Part shown: one piece after another, positions 52,977 to 61,733 of the stretch | How the letters are laid out: each line of letters starts with the position of its first letter | Numbering within the stretch: the first letter of the stretch is position 1 | Assembly (NCBI GenBank): GCA_038525525.1 | Contig: JBCBHO010000001.1 | Location: forward strand, 372,001-436,000 | Length of the DNA: 64,000 bases | Source: Shimia_B sp038525525 | GTDB lineage: Bacteria > Pseudomonadota > Alphaproteobacteria > Rhodobacterales > Rhodobacteraceae | Direction: 5' to 3' | Translations under genes and position numbers: made by a program | Notes under the pieces: generated by a model | What the model was told of the DNA's origin: nothing | Seen by the model: the letters and a program-made list of their open reading frames with translations, nothing else | Databases searched by the model: none

Positions 52977-53912
52977 ATGGGTGTCCAGGAGACCAAGATT
53001 TATCCAATCAATACCGGGTGGCTCGAAGCCGATCTTGGCACCTACACCTTCTGGAAGGGTCCGGCGGGCAAGAAGTTCTGGAATCCGGTCTACTGCCACT
53101 ACGTCGACACCGGGGAGATGAAGATCCTCGTGGATACCGGGCTCTGCGACGAGGAGCGGGCGACGAAGTACCACCACAAGTGTCAGAAGCGCGGCTGCCT
53201 GCAGGTCCACGAGCACCTTGAGCAGAAGCTCGGCGTCCACCCAGACGAGATCGACGCTATCGTCTTCACCCATCTGCACTGGGACCACGTGCAGAACATG
53301 AAGCTCTTCAAGAACGCGCGCTACATCGCGCCGAAGGCCGAGATCGAAATGGCCTACAACCCCCTGCCTCTCTATTACCGCACCTATGAGAGCGGCTATC
53401 TCGGGATCGAGCCCGCCTATGCCGGCTGCGTTTTCGAGGCCGTGGAAGACGAATGCGAGGTCCTCCCCGGCATCACGATGTTTCATACGCCCGGCCATTC
53501 CGTGGGTCACATGGCCGTCACGGTCGCCACCGCCGCGGGCGATATCGTGCTGGCGGGGGATGCCATCTTCCAGGAACGCAACCTCGAACCCTGCGCGGCG
53601 GAGGGCTGGCGGTACTGGGTGCCCGCGCGCTTCGTGAACAGCTACGAGGGGTGGAAATCGGTGGAGGAACTCGACAAGCGCGCCGACGTCATCCTGCCCT
53701 GCCATGACGAGGCCGCCAATGAGCGCTCCGATGTCTTTCCCTACGCGGGCATGCCGCTTCGCAAGCGGCGGCAGTTCATCCCGGGCTTCCAGTTCTACTT
53801 CGGCGACATGCCCCCCGGCACGGCCCAGAAATCCGCGCCCGCCATGGCGCCCGAGGACGTGGAAAGCTACCTCGCCGCCCTCACCGATCCCAAGGACATG
53901 GCCGAGAGCTAG
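52977..53912 (+). CDS. Metallo-beta-lactamase fold hydrolase (N-acyl homoserine lactonase family)
   Basis: 311 aa from MGVQETKIYPINTGWLEADL with GGGAGAGG upstream; an ATG-less extension to 52950 is not required. Zn motif FTHLHWDHVQNMK (HxHxDH), then TPGHSVGHMAV (third His) and LAGDAIF (bridging Asp). In AHL lactonases the same motifs open homoserine lactones, but with aldolase and kinase genes downstream a sugar-lactone substrate is equally plausible (inference). First gene of the plus-strand catabolic operon. Confidence 0.8.
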   Translation: MGVQETKIYPINTGWLEADLGTYTFWKGPAGKKFWNPVYCHYVDTGEMKILVDTGLCDEERATKYHHKCQKRGCLQVHEHLEQKLGVHPDEIDAIVFTHLHWDHVQNMKLFKNARYIAPKAEIEMAYNPLPLYYRTYESGYLGIEPAYAGCVFEAVEDECEVLPGITMFHTPGHSVGHMAVTVATAAGDIVLAGDAIFQERNLEPCAAEGWRYWVPARFVNSYEGWKSVEELDKRADVILPCHDEAANERSDVFPYAGMPLRKRRQFIPGFQFYFGDMPPGTAQKSAPAMAPEDVESYLAALTDPKDMAES

Positions 53913-53915
53913 ACG

Positions 53916-54773
53916 ATGGTGCAGGCGATCGCCTCACTGGCGGACGTGGCCGCCTCCTACGACGCCATCGTGCTCGACCAGTGGGGCGTCCTCCATGACG
54001 GCTCGCGGCCCTATCCGGGTGCGACCGAGGCGATCACCGCCTTGCATGACCGCGGCACCCGTTTTGCGATCCTCTCTAACTCGGGCAAGCGCGCGGCCCC
54101 GAATGCCGAGCGCATCGCGCGGATGGGATTCTCGTCGGCGCTCTTCGAGGCGGTGATGACCAGCGGAGAGGCGCTCTGGCAGGACATCTCCGCGGGCCGC
54201 GTCTTGGCGCGCGTGCTTTTCCCCATCGAGCGTGCGCCGGGCGATGCAGCGCTCTGGGCCGAGGGGCTCGACATTGCGCTGACCGATGAGATCGAGCAGG
54301 CGGAGGCCGTGCTTCTCATGGGCCTCCCGGATGACGCGGCGGGCGATGCCTTTGGCGATGTCCTCGACCATGCTATCAGCCGTGGCTTGCAGGTCATCTG
54401 CACCAACCCGGACAGGGCCTCGCCCCGCGCGGGCGGCCAGACGGTCACCTCGCCCGGGCAATTGGCCCATGATCATGTGGCGCGGGGCGGCGATGTACGC
54501 TTCTACGGCAAGCCCCATCGCCCGATCTTCGAGGCCGTCGCGCGCGATCTATCTACGGCGCCCGGGCGTCTCCTGATGGTGGGTGACAGCCTCGAACACG
54601 ACATCGCCGGCGCCGCGCATGCCGGTTGGGACAGCGTCTTCATCCAGTCGGGCCTCCATGCCGGTTATTTCGCGCGGGGGGGCACGGTCACGGCCCTCGC
54701 GGCCCAAGAAAGCGCGTCGCTGCCCACCTACACGCTCGCGAGCCTCGGCGCCACGGAAGGACAAGCCGCATGA
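53916..54773 (+). CDS. HAD-superfamily IIA hydrolase (TIGR01459-like)
   Basis: 285 aa. Nucleophile motif LDQWGVLHDGSRPYPGA (DxxGVLxDG), motif II ILSNSGKR, C2-type cap, and motif IV MVGDSLEHDIAGAAHAGWDS. Lys in FYGKPHRPIF is motif III. NagD/PNP-phosphatase-like fold; probably dephosphorylates a small sugar phosphate. 3 nt after the lactonase-like stop and ATGA-coupled to the aldolase gene. Confidence 0.85.
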   Translation: MVQAIASLADVAASYDAIVLDQWGVLHDGSRPYPGATEAITALHDRGTRFAILSNSGKRAAPNAERIARMGFSSALFEAVMTSGEALWQDISAGRVLARVLFPIERAPGDAALWAEGLDIALTDEIEQAEAVLLMGLPDDAAGDAFGDVLDHAISRGLQVICTNPDRASPRAGGQTVTSPGQLAHDHVARGGDVRFYGKPHRPIFEAVARDLSTAPGRLLMVGDSLEHDIAGAAHAGWDSVFIQSGLHAGYFARGGTVTALAAQESASLPTYTLASLGATEGQAA

Positions 54774-55738
54774 CCGAGCCCGCCGCGTTTACCAGTTTCC
54801 GCGCCTTTTCGGCCCGCCTCGGGCAGGACCCGCTGCGCGTCCAGGGCCCCGGCGGAAACACCTCGCTCAAGGATGGCGCGCGGATGTGGATCAAGGCCTC
54901 CGGCACCGAGCTCGCCGATGCGGAGGACCGGGATATCTTCGTCGCCGTCGATCTCGACGCGGCCCGCAAGGAAGCCCGGGAGGAGGCCGGTGACGGGTCC
55001 TGCAAGACCACCGTGCTCGACCCGGCCCAAACCCTGCGCCCCTCGATAGAGACCACCTTCCACGCTGCCCTCGATTGGCCCGTCGTGGCCCATACCCACT
55101 CCATCGCCACGCTCTGCCACGCCATCAGCCCGCAGGGACGCGCAGCTGCCGATACCAAGCTCGCCGGTCTGCCCTTCGCCCGGGTGCCCTACGCAAAGCC
55201 GGGCCTTCCGCTCACGCGGGAGATCCTGCGCCGTGCGGCACCCGGCACGCAGGTCTTCGTGCTGGAGAACCACGGGCTCATTTGCTGCGCGGAAAGCGTG
55301 GAAGCCTGCGCCACGCTCATGGACGAGGTGGAGGCGCGGTTGGCCCTCCCCGTGCTAACGAGCGCGCGCGCCGCGCCCGCACAAACACCGCCCGACGGGT
55401 TCCACTGGACCGCCGAAAGCTGGCTCGCGCAGGATGTCGAGCGCGCGGGCCGCGCGGTCGCGGGGTCCTACTACCCCGACCACGTCGTCTTCCTCGGCCC
55501 CGCCCTGCCCGAGCGCGACCACGATGGACACCCGCCAGCCCTCCTCGTGCTCGGGGCAGGCACGGCGCTGCGAGACGGCGCGACCCCCTCTCAGAGGGCC
55601 ATGCTGACCTGTCTCGCGGACGTCATGGCACGGCTCCCCGCCGAGTGGGAGCCCGCTCCGATTGGCGCGGCGGCGGAGGCTGAACTCCTCGATTGGGATG
55701 CCGAGAAATACCGGCAAGCCTTGGCCGCGCGCTCATGA
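54770..55738 (+). CDS. Class II aldolase/adducin family protein, long form
   Basis: 322 aa, longer than the 220-residue class. N-terminal aldolase domain: LRVQGPGGNTSLKDGARMWI, metal His in VAHTHSIATLCHA and ENHGLICCAES. The C-terminal ~110 residues (VAGSYYPDHVVFLGPALP) resemble the bipartite form seen in RhaD-type bifunctional proteins before the dehydrogenase, without a Rossmann domain here. Start overlaps the HAD stop. Distinct from the shorter class II aldolase at 45815. Confidence 0.82.
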   Translation: MTEPAAFTSFRAFSARLGQDPLRVQGPGGNTSLKDGARMWIKASGTELADAEDRDIFVAVDLDAARKEAREEAGDGSCKTTVLDPAQTLRPSIETTFHAALDWPVVAHTHSIATLCHAISPQGRAAADTKLAGLPFARVPYAKPGLPLTREILRRAAPGTQVFVLENHGLICCAESVEACATLMDEVEARLALPVLTSARAAPAQTPPDGFHWTAESWLAQDVERAGRAVAGSYYPDHVVFLGPALPERDHDGHPPALLVLGAGTALRDGATPSQRAMLTCLADVMARLPAEWEPAPIGAAAEAELLDWDAEKYRQALAARS

Positions 55739-55757
55739 GCCGCCTCCTAAGTCGACT

Positions 55758-57050
55758 ATGAGCCTCGCGCTCGGCATCGATCTGGGCACGTCCGGGGTCC
55801 GCACGGCTGTCCTGTCAGAGGACGGCGCGCTCCTCTCCCAGGCTAGAGGGACTTACGGCGCGGGCCAGGCCTCCCGCGAGCCCGAGGCGTGGTGGGCGGC
55901 TGCCGAAAGCTGCCTCACCAATCAGATCGCCTCCTTGCGGGCGGCGGGGCATGACCCGCGCGAGATCGCGACGGTCTCGGTGGACGGCACCTCGGGCTCC
56001 ATGGTGCTGGTCGATGACAGCCTCGCCCCCGTGACACCGGCCCTCATGTATTCGGATGCGGGCTTCGAGGCCGAGGCCGCCGCCATCGCGGCCCTGGCCC
56101 CCGATCCGCACATCACGCGGGGCAGCGGGTCCTCCCTCGCACGCCTGCTCCACCTGCAGAAAGATCCGAATGCCGTGCGCGCCACCCATGTGCTGCATCA
56201 GGCGGATTTCATCCTCGCGCGCCTGCGCGGAAAGGGCGGTGTGTCGGACGAGAACAACGCGCTCAAACTCGGCTACGACCCGGAGACGGGGGCATGGCCC
56301 GCGTGGTTTGCCGAGGCTAGCGTGCGCCCCGATATCCTGCCGAGTATCGTGGAAGCCGGGGCGCATCTGGGGCCCGTCGACCCCTTGCTCGCGCGCAGGC
56401 TCGGGCTCTCCGAGGCGTTGCAGGTCCATGCCGGCACGACCGACAGCCTCGCGGCCTTTCTGGCCGCGGCCCCCCTCGAGACCGGCTGCGCCGTGACCTC
56501 GCTCGGGACCACGATGGCCATCAAGATCGTCAGCGACACCCGCATCGACGCCCCGCAGATGGGGCTCTATGCGCACCGTCTGGGCGGGCGCTGGCTCGTG
56601 GGCGGGGCCTCCAACACCGGTGGCGGCGCGCTGCTCGAGGTGTTTTCCGGCGCAGAGCTCGCGGCGCTTTCAGAGCGGATCGACCCGGACGCGGCCAGCC
56701 CGTTCGACTTCTACCCGCTCTCTCGCCGCGGCGAGCGCTTCCCGGTCAACGATCCCGCGCTGCCCCCCCGCCTGACCCCGCGCCCGGAGGATGACGTGGC
56801 CTACCTGCACGGCCTCCTGGAGAGCATCGCCCGCATCGAGGCGCGCTGCTACGCGCTCATCGCCGAGTTGGGCGGCCCGAGCCCAAAGAGGATTATCACT
56901 GCCGGCGGCGGCGCCCAGAACGCAGCCTGGACACGGATCAGATCCCGGGTCATCGAGAAGCCTGTGGCCGCCGCCACCCATGCCGAAGCCGCCATCGGAG
57001 CCGCCCGCCTGCCTCAAATGGCGGCGCAAGTGGGCCCCGGGGAGCCCTGA
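55758..57050 (+). CDS. FGGY-family carbohydrate kinase
   Basis: 430 aa, start at MSLALGIDLGTSGVRTAVLS (phosphate 1 loop). Substrate loop TVSVDGTSGSMVLVDDS, then HQADFILARLRG and GCAVTSLGTTMAIK, with the C-terminal FGGY signature region ITAGGGAQNAAWTRIRSRVI. Xylulokinase-like, but the substrate is not determinable. Last gene of the operon; followed by a 190-nt AT-richer spacer (57051-57238) in which I see no gene. Confidence 0.86.
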   Translation: MSLALGIDLGTSGVRTAVLSEDGALLSQARGTYGAGQASREPEAWWAAAESCLTNQIASLRAAGHDPREIATVSVDGTSGSMVLVDDSLAPVTPALMYSDAGFEAEAAAIAALAPDPHITRGSGSSLARLLHLQKDPNAVRATHVLHQADFILARLRGKGGVSDENNALKLGYDPETGAWPAWFAEASVRPDILPSIVEAGAHLGPVDPLLARRLGLSEALQVHAGTTDSLAAFLAAAPLETGCAVTSLGTTMAIKIVSDTRIDAPQMGLYAHRLGGRWLVGGASNTGGGALLEVFSGAELAALSERIDPDAASPFDFYPLSRRGERFPVNDPALPPRLTPRPEDDVAYLHGLLESIARIEARCYALIAELGGPSPKRIITAGGGAQNAAWTRIRSRVIEKPVAAATHAEAAIGAARLPQMAAQVGPGEP

Positions 57051-57238
57051 TCCAGCCGCTCCTTCGAGACATCGGGCGCGAAGTATGTATGACTCTATTG
57101 ACACCGCTGACCCGAAAGCACTTAAGGGCGTCTTGCTCGGCCTGAGACTTATTCATCGGCGCGAGGGAGTGGCGGAGAGAACGGGACTGCAGTCGAACCT
57201 TCTCTAGCCCGTATTCTATTGCAAATTTTGCCAATTCT

Positions 57239-57820
57239 TTATTCCCCACCCGGATTCCGCAGTCGGCTCAGCGTCACGGGGGTCATCCCCAAGAAGGATG
57301 ATATCTGACCGTGATTGAACAAGGCTTCATGATCAGGACAGCAGCTGCGAAACCACTCAAGCCTCTCCTTGGCTTTAAGTGCGGCGAGGCTCCATTTCCG
57401 ACTCGTCGTGCGCGCCAGTTCGGCACGCAGAACAGCATTGGCCCAAGCCTCGATGGCTGGAGACCCACGCATCAGGTCCAGCAAAACCGCAGCGTCCACT
57501 GAAGCGGCGCGTCCGTCGGTCTCTGCCTTTAGGCTGACAAGGGACGTGGCCCCGGCCGTACGAGCCAAATTGGGCGTGATCACACACGGTCCGACATAAA
57601 AGACAACACAAACTTCGCGCCCTTCAGCGTCACCGATCAGACTGACCATCTTCCCGGACAGCAGGATGTATTCCTTGCCATCCGGATCACCCTGCCGCGC
57701 GAGGTGCTGGGCCTTCGCGATAGGTCTAGCCTGAAGGGCCCCGGCCAATGCGTCAGCATCGGCAGTCGCCAACTGACCAAAAATCCGTGGGTCCCGTTCG
57801 AAGCTGCCTAGGCTCTGCAC
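57239..57820 (-). CDS. Crp/Fnr family transcriptional regulator
   Basis: 193 aa from GTG 57820 (GGAG eight nt upstream); the frame is open to TTG 57847 but that would place the Crp/Fnr-type box inside the gene. Residues ~20-120 are a cyclic-nucleotide-type sensor fold (HLARQGDPDGKEYILLSGKM). The C-terminal helix-turn-helix is HGQISSFLGMTPVTLSRLRN. There is no N-terminal Cys cluster, so it is not a 4Fe-4S Fnr; Cys residues occur only at VCVVF, GPCVI and SCCPD. NnrR/Dnr-like NO sensing or other signal is possible. Confidence 0.8.
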   Translation of the reverse strand: MQSLGSFERDPRIFGQLATADADALAGALQARPIAKAQHLARQGDPDGKEYILLSGKMVSLIGDAEGREVCVVFYVGPCVITPNLARTAGATSLVSLKAETDGRAASVDAAVLLDLMRGSPAIEAWANAVLRAELARTTSRKWSLAALKAKERLEWFRSCCPDHEALFNHGQISSFLGMTPVTLSRLRNPGGE

Positions 57821-57833
57821 GTCTGACGCTCCG

Positions 57834-57847
57834 TTAACAAATGACAA
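57834..57847. promoter_or_regulatory. Crp/Fnr-type box at the regulator promoter
   Basis: TTAACAAATGACAA, i.e. TTaAC-AAAT-GaCAA, a 2-mismatch version of TTGAC-N4-GTCAA with the same AAAT spacer as the perfect box at 63617. It sits 14 nt upstream of the regulator GTG and 64 nt upstream of the divergent membrane-protein gene, fitting autoregulation. Confidence 0.5.
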
Positions 57848-57910
57848 TGCCTCGCTCGCAAGGTGCCTCTAGCCAACACTGTCATCGCAAACGCAACAGG
57901 AGTTCTTCAC

Positions 57911-58447
57911 ATGAAAATCGGACACAGCGGCAAGGCGGCATTCTTATTCGGACTGAGCGCCATGATCATTTATCTTCTGATGGTACAGGGAACGCTCAAA
58001 CACCTGAGCGATCTTGCGATGGTCCTACCGTTCGATCTACGACCCACAGGGTACTCACAGGCCGATGCCGTAGGACTGTTGGAAGCGCTCGGCGAGGCCG
58101 GACGCCAATATTATCTCATGCGGCAAATTCCTCTGGACACGCTCTACCCGGCATTGCTGGCGCTGACCCTGATATTGACGCTGAGATGGCGTGCCGCGAG
58201 GTTCGGGCCGACTCTTATGACCCGGATCGGCGGACCTTTGGCAGTCATGGCTGCGGCCTTCGACTATCTCGAAAACCTCGGGATCGTCTTTATGCTTCTG
58301 GTCGGAGCGGAGCCGTACCCCATGCTGATACATGCGGCAAGCATTGCGAGCATTCTGAAATCTGCTTTGACGACAGCTGCCATACTCGCTGTCTTCGCAA
58401 CGCTGATGCCGATCTTGTTTAAGCGATTTTTCGTCAGCGTCCGCTGA
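57911..58447 (+). CDS. Small multi-pass membrane protein of unknown function
   Basis: 178 aa from MKIGHSGKAAFLFGLSAMII with AGGAG upstream. Four hydrophobic segments: FLFGLSAMIIYLLMVQG, TLYPALLALTLILTL, IGGPLAVMAAAFDYLENLG and ALTTAAILAVFATLMPILF. The charged stretch AAFDYLENLG with an Asp/Glu inside the membrane region is notable. No family recognised. Divergent from the Crp/Fnr regulator and probably under its control (inference). Confidence 0.72.
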   Translation: MKIGHSGKAAFLFGLSAMIIYLLMVQGTLKHLSDLAMVLPFDLRPTGYSQADAVGLLEALGEAGRQYYLMRQIPLDTLYPALLALTLILTLRWRAARFGPTLMTRIGGPLAVMAAAFDYLENLGIVFMLLVGAEPYPMLIHAASIASILKSALTTAAILAVFATLMPILFKRFFVSVR

Positions 58448-58679
58448 AATCCGTGCGGCGCTCCAGCGCTCCATTGTAGTCCGGCCAATGCCTGGTCGTG
58501 AACGTTGGGGATGCGGGCCTGCTTATGGACCACAGCTATGACCCTAGATTCACGAGATGAATCTTCCGCGTGATCTGTGCAACAGAGCCCCTTGCCGCCC
58601 CCAGCAGAGCCGCCAGGGCGAGAAAATGATACTCCTCAACCTCCCGGTAAATCGGCGTCAGTCAGCGCCAATCGGTGTC

Positions 58680-58719
58680 GAATTCCCACCCCATTGACCC
58701 GGATCAATCCGGGGAATTC
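58680..58719. promoter_or_regulatory. Nested dyad with FNR-type core upstream of the amidohydrolase
   Basis: Core ATTGACCCGGATCAAT (58693-58708) contains TTGA-N6-TCAA, matching the FNR/Crp consensus TTGAY-N4-RTCAA. It is flanked by GAATTCCC (58680-58687) and GGGAATTC (58712-58719), giving a 40-bp nested dyad. The centre is 76 nt upstream of the amidohydrolase start. The rest of the spacer (58448-58679) shows no convincing gene; the adjacent GTGTCGAATTCCCACCCCAT could be the remnant of an insertion-sequence end. Confidence 0.45.
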
Positions 58720-58776
58720 CGGGACCGCTAAGGCAGGGCGCACGACGTCCTGAAATCCGTAAAGGCCTCCGCCCCC

Positions 58777-60219
58777 ATGTCCTTTTATCGCCGCGCCCTC
58801 ACCGCCGTACTGGCCCTTTGTCTATCGGGTTTCGTCGCCCTGGCCCCGGCCCGGGCGGACGTGCTGATCGAGAACGTGACCTTGGTGAATATCCAGGCCG
58901 GAACGGTGTCGCCGCAAAAAAGCGTGCTGATCGAAGGCGCGACCATTACGGCCATCGGCGCGGATTTGAAGAACGTTCCATCGGTGCCGACGATCGACGC
59001 GGCAGACGGTTTCCTGATCCCCGGCCTCTGGGATTCCCATGTTCACATCTTCTCGGATACCGCCGAGCCGGACACCGCCCTGCCACTATACCTGTTGAAC
59101 GGAATCACCGGCCTCCGGGACATGGGCGCGCTGTGGCCGATCGAGGCGCAACAAGACCTTCAGCGCCGGATCGAGACGGGCGAGGTTCTTGGCCCGCGCC
59201 TCATCCTTGCCGGTGCCTGGGTCGATGCAAGCCCGGGATCGTGGCCCGGCATGTTTCTTGCCGACACGCCCGAAGACGCACGCGCAGTCGTGGATCGCAT
59301 CAGGGCCGAGGGATGGAGCGCGGTCAAAGCCTATTCCATGCTGGATGAGCCCACCTACCATGCTCTCGCCGACGCTGCGCGCGAGGCTGGTCTCCCCCTC
59401 ATCGGCCACATCCCGGAGCGCGTCAGCCTGCGCACCGCACTTGAGGCGGGGCAAAGCGGAATAGAACATTTCGGACGCGTGCCCATGGCGTGTTCGACGC
59501 AGGAAGGCGCGATGTTGCGCGACCTCAGGGCCGCCATGGATCGTGACGCAGACCTGCGGGAGATCTTCGGCGTGATGGCCGCGCGCAACCGCATCATCCT
59601 GGACAGTTGGGACGCGGCCTTGTGCGCGCAGGTGCTGTCCGACATGGCCGCCGCGCGCCTGCATGTGAGCCCGACCCTCGTCGTGGCAGGATTTTACGCA
59701 GGCACGCGCCCTGCCCTGATCAGCCGGCGCATGCGCCTGTTGCCCGCCAAAGTGCGCGATGCCTGGACGCAGCCTGATTTCAGGCTGGACGCGATGACGG
59801 ACGAGGTGCGGGCGCTCGCGGCGGACAGTATCGCGCTTGACCGACGAACCTTTGCCCTCGCCCACGAAGCCGGCGTTCCTATCCTGGCCTCGTCGGATGC
59901 GAGCTTTGCCAATCCCTATCTCTTCCACGGCTTCTCGCTCCTGGATGAGCTCGACATCTACGTCGCTGCGGGACTGACCCCGCAGGAGGCGCTCTTTACG
60001 GCGACCGTGGCCCCGGCCCGCTTTTTCCAGCTTGCAGACCAGGACGGGACCATCGCGGCAGGACGGCGGGCGGACCTCGTCCTGCTTCGCGACAACCCGC
60101 TTGAAGGACTGGCGACGCTGCGCGACCCAGAGCTTGTGATCGCCGGGGGGCAGTTGCTGGACCGCGCTGCGCTCATGGCGTTGGAGGCCGCGCTCATGGC
60201 GGCAGGAGACAAGAACTGA
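58777..60219 (+). CDS. Exported amidohydrolase family protein
   Basis: 480 aa. Signal peptide ALTAVLALCLSGFVALAPA, cleaved near ARA-DV. Imidazolonepropionase/prolidase-like metal hydrolase: first metal pair in LWDSHVHIF (HxH), then His in IGHIPERV and IEHFGR, and Asp in LASSDASFAN. C-terminal beta-sandwich GTIAAGRRADLVLLRDNPLE. A periplasmic peptidase or lactamase role is possible. Its stop overlaps the predicted CTG start of the permease, so the two likely import and process the same compound (inference). Confidence 0.85.
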   Translation: MSFYRRALTAVLALCLSGFVALAPARADVLIENVTLVNIQAGTVSPQKSVLIEGATITAIGADLKNVPSVPTIDAADGFLIPGLWDSHVHIFSDTAEPDTALPLYLLNGITGLRDMGALWPIEAQQDLQRRIETGEVLGPRLILAGAWVDASPGSWPGMFLADTPEDARAVVDRIRAEGWSAVKAYSMLDEPTYHALADAAREAGLPLIGHIPERVSLRTALEAGQSGIEHFGRVPMACSTQEGAMLRDLRAAMDRDADLREIFGVMAARNRIILDSWDAALCAQVLSDMAAARLHVSPTLVVAGFYAGTRPALISRRMRLLPAKVRDAWTQPDFRLDAMTDEVRALAADSIALDRRTFALAHEAGVPILASSDASFANPYLFHGFSLLDELDIYVAAGLTPQEALFTATVAPARFFQLADQDGTIAAGRRADLVLLRDNPLEGLATLRDPELVIAGGQLLDRAALMALEAALMAAGDKN

Positions 60220-61454
60220 CAAATCGCCCGTCTCATCCCCCGCTCAAGCGAGTGCTGACGTTGCCGCTGGTGGTGCTCTATGGCCTCGGTGTCACGGTGG
60301 GTGCGGGCATCTATGTGCTGATCGGTGAAACGGTCGCGCTGGCCGGGGTGTTCGCGCCCGTCTCTTTCCTGCTGGCGGCCGTCGTCGTGGCATTCACCGC
60401 CTTCTCCTATGCAGAGCTCTCGACCCGCTTCCCGGTCAGTGCGGGGGCCGCGGTCTATGTCGCGGCGGGCCTTAAGCGGGTCTGGCTTGCGCAGGGAGTG
60501 GGCCTTGCGGTGGCACTGTCGGGCATCGTGTCGGCCTCCACCGTTGCCATCGGCGCGGGGCAATACATGACCGATCTTCTCGGAACCTCTGCCCCGCTCA
60601 TGGCCGTTCTCGTTGTTCTCGTCATGGGCGTGCTGGCCTGGTGGGGCATCACGCAATCGGTGGGGGTCGCCGCCCTTATCACAGTCATCGAGATCGCGGG
60701 CCTCGTCGGTGTCATCCTTTGGGCTGCGACGATAGCCGAGCCATCGGGTCTTCTGGTGACGGACTTTGTGCCCCCGCCCACCGGGCCGCACTGGGCCGGG
60801 ATCGCGGCGGCGTCTGTCCTGGCGTTCTTCGCGTTCGTGGGGTTCGAGGACATCGTGAACATCGCCGAGGAAGCGCGCGACCCGCGGCACGTCCTGCCCC
60901 GGGCGATCGCGATCACCCTTCTCGTGACGACGCTGGTCTACATCGCCGTGGTCGCCTCGGTGCTCCTGGCTGTCCCTCTCGACCTTCTGGCAGGCTCCGA
61001 CGCGCCCTTGGCGCTGGTCTTCTCCGCGGCCCCTGGGGGGGTGCAGGTCACGTTTTCGGCCATCGCTCTGGTCGCGACGATTAACGGAGTGCTGATCCAG
61101 ATTATCATGGCCTCGCGTGTGCTTTACGGCATGGCCGACCGGGGACAATTGCCCGGCGTCCTCGCCCGTGTGTCGCCCCGCACGCGCACGCCCAGCGTCG
61201 CGACCGCTGTGGTCGTGGGCCTGATCCTGCTTTTCTCGCAGGCCCTCCCGATCGAGGTTCTGGCCGGCTACACCTCCCAGATCGTGCTGGTGATCTTCCT
61301 TTTCGTGAACCTCGCCCTCCTCGCGATCAAGCGGACCGGGGCTGAGCCCGACGCCTCCAGCTTCGCCGTGGACCATTTCAATGTCCCGTCCCTCGTGCCC
61401 CTGTTGGGGCTGGTCACGAGCGTCCTTCTCCTTGCCGTGTCGCTCTGGTCATAG
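60216..61454 (+). CDS. APC family amino acid permease, probable CTG start
   Basis: Amino acid/polyamine secondary transporter with about 11-12 helices. 412 aa if started at CTG 60216: the resulting N-terminus reads (M)TNRPSHPPLKRVLTLPLVV and is complete, AGGAG stands at 60204-60208, and the CTG overlaps the amidohydrolase stop as CTGA. The next possible start, GTG 60252, removes 12 residues and has no ribosome site. APC marks: GLGVTVGAGIYVLIGETVAL and AFFAFVGFEDIVNIAEEARD. ~60 residues shorter at the C-terminus than typical APC members. Confidence 0.82.
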   Translation: MTNRPSHPPLKRVLTLPLVVLYGLGVTVGAGIYVLIGETVALAGVFAPVSFLLAAVVVAFTAFSYAELSTRFPVSAGAAVYVAAGLKRVWLAQGVGLAVALSGIVSASTVAIGAGQYMTDLLGTSAPLMAVLVVLVMGVLAWWGITQSVGVAALITVIEIAGLVGVILWAATIAEPSGLLVTDFVPPPTGPHWAGIAAASVLAFFAFVGFEDIVNIAEEARDPRHVLPRAIAITLLVTTLVYIAVVASVLLAVPLDLLAGSDAPLALVFSAAPGGVQVTFSAIALVATINGVLIQIIMASRVLYGMADRGQLPGVLARVSPRTRTPSVATAVVVGLILLFSQALPIEVLAGYTSQIVLVIFLFVNLALLAIKRTGAEPDASSFAVDHFNVPSLVPLLGLVTSVLLLAVSLWS

Positions 61455-61466
61455 GTAGCGTCCCGG

Positions 61467-61733
61467 TCAGTCCGGCGTTGCACATCGCGCGGCGAATTGC
61501 GCGCTCGCCCCGGGGTATTGTGCGTCGAGGGCCGCATCCATCAAAGGGGCACCTGTCACGTCGTATACGCTTATTTTCCCGTCCGGTCCGCAAATGAGGA
61601 TCGCCTTGGGCGCTTTGCCCCCGACAATCGCCGCGCCCCCTAGAAAGGCCGCGGCGGAGACATCCACCACTGCGAGGGCGGCCATCTGGACCCCTTGCGC
61701 GGAGAGGAGCGGATCGAGCCTATACGTCACCAT
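61467..61733 (-). CDS. Small protein of unknown function
   Basis: 88 aa, overlapping the DUF2953 gene end by 7 nt, which supports translation. One hydrophobic segment (ALAVVDVSAAAFLGGAAIVGG) and a beta-rich second half (AILICGPDGKISVYDVTG) with two Cys. No family recognised. Convergent with the APC permease gene. Confidence 0.55.
   Translation of the reverse strand: MVTYRLDPLLSAQGVQMAALAVVDVSAAAFLGGAAIVGGKAPKAILICGPDGKISVYDVTGAPLMDAALDAQYPGASAQFAARCATPD

Noticed and set aside
57051..57238. Short ORFs in the spacer after the FGGY kinase
   Set aside because: Candidates on both strands lack ribosome sites and recognisable features.
58448..58679. Degenerate transposase or insertion-sequence fragment
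   Set aside because: The text looks somewhat unlike its neighbours, but no translated frame resembled a transposase and no second end or target duplication was found.
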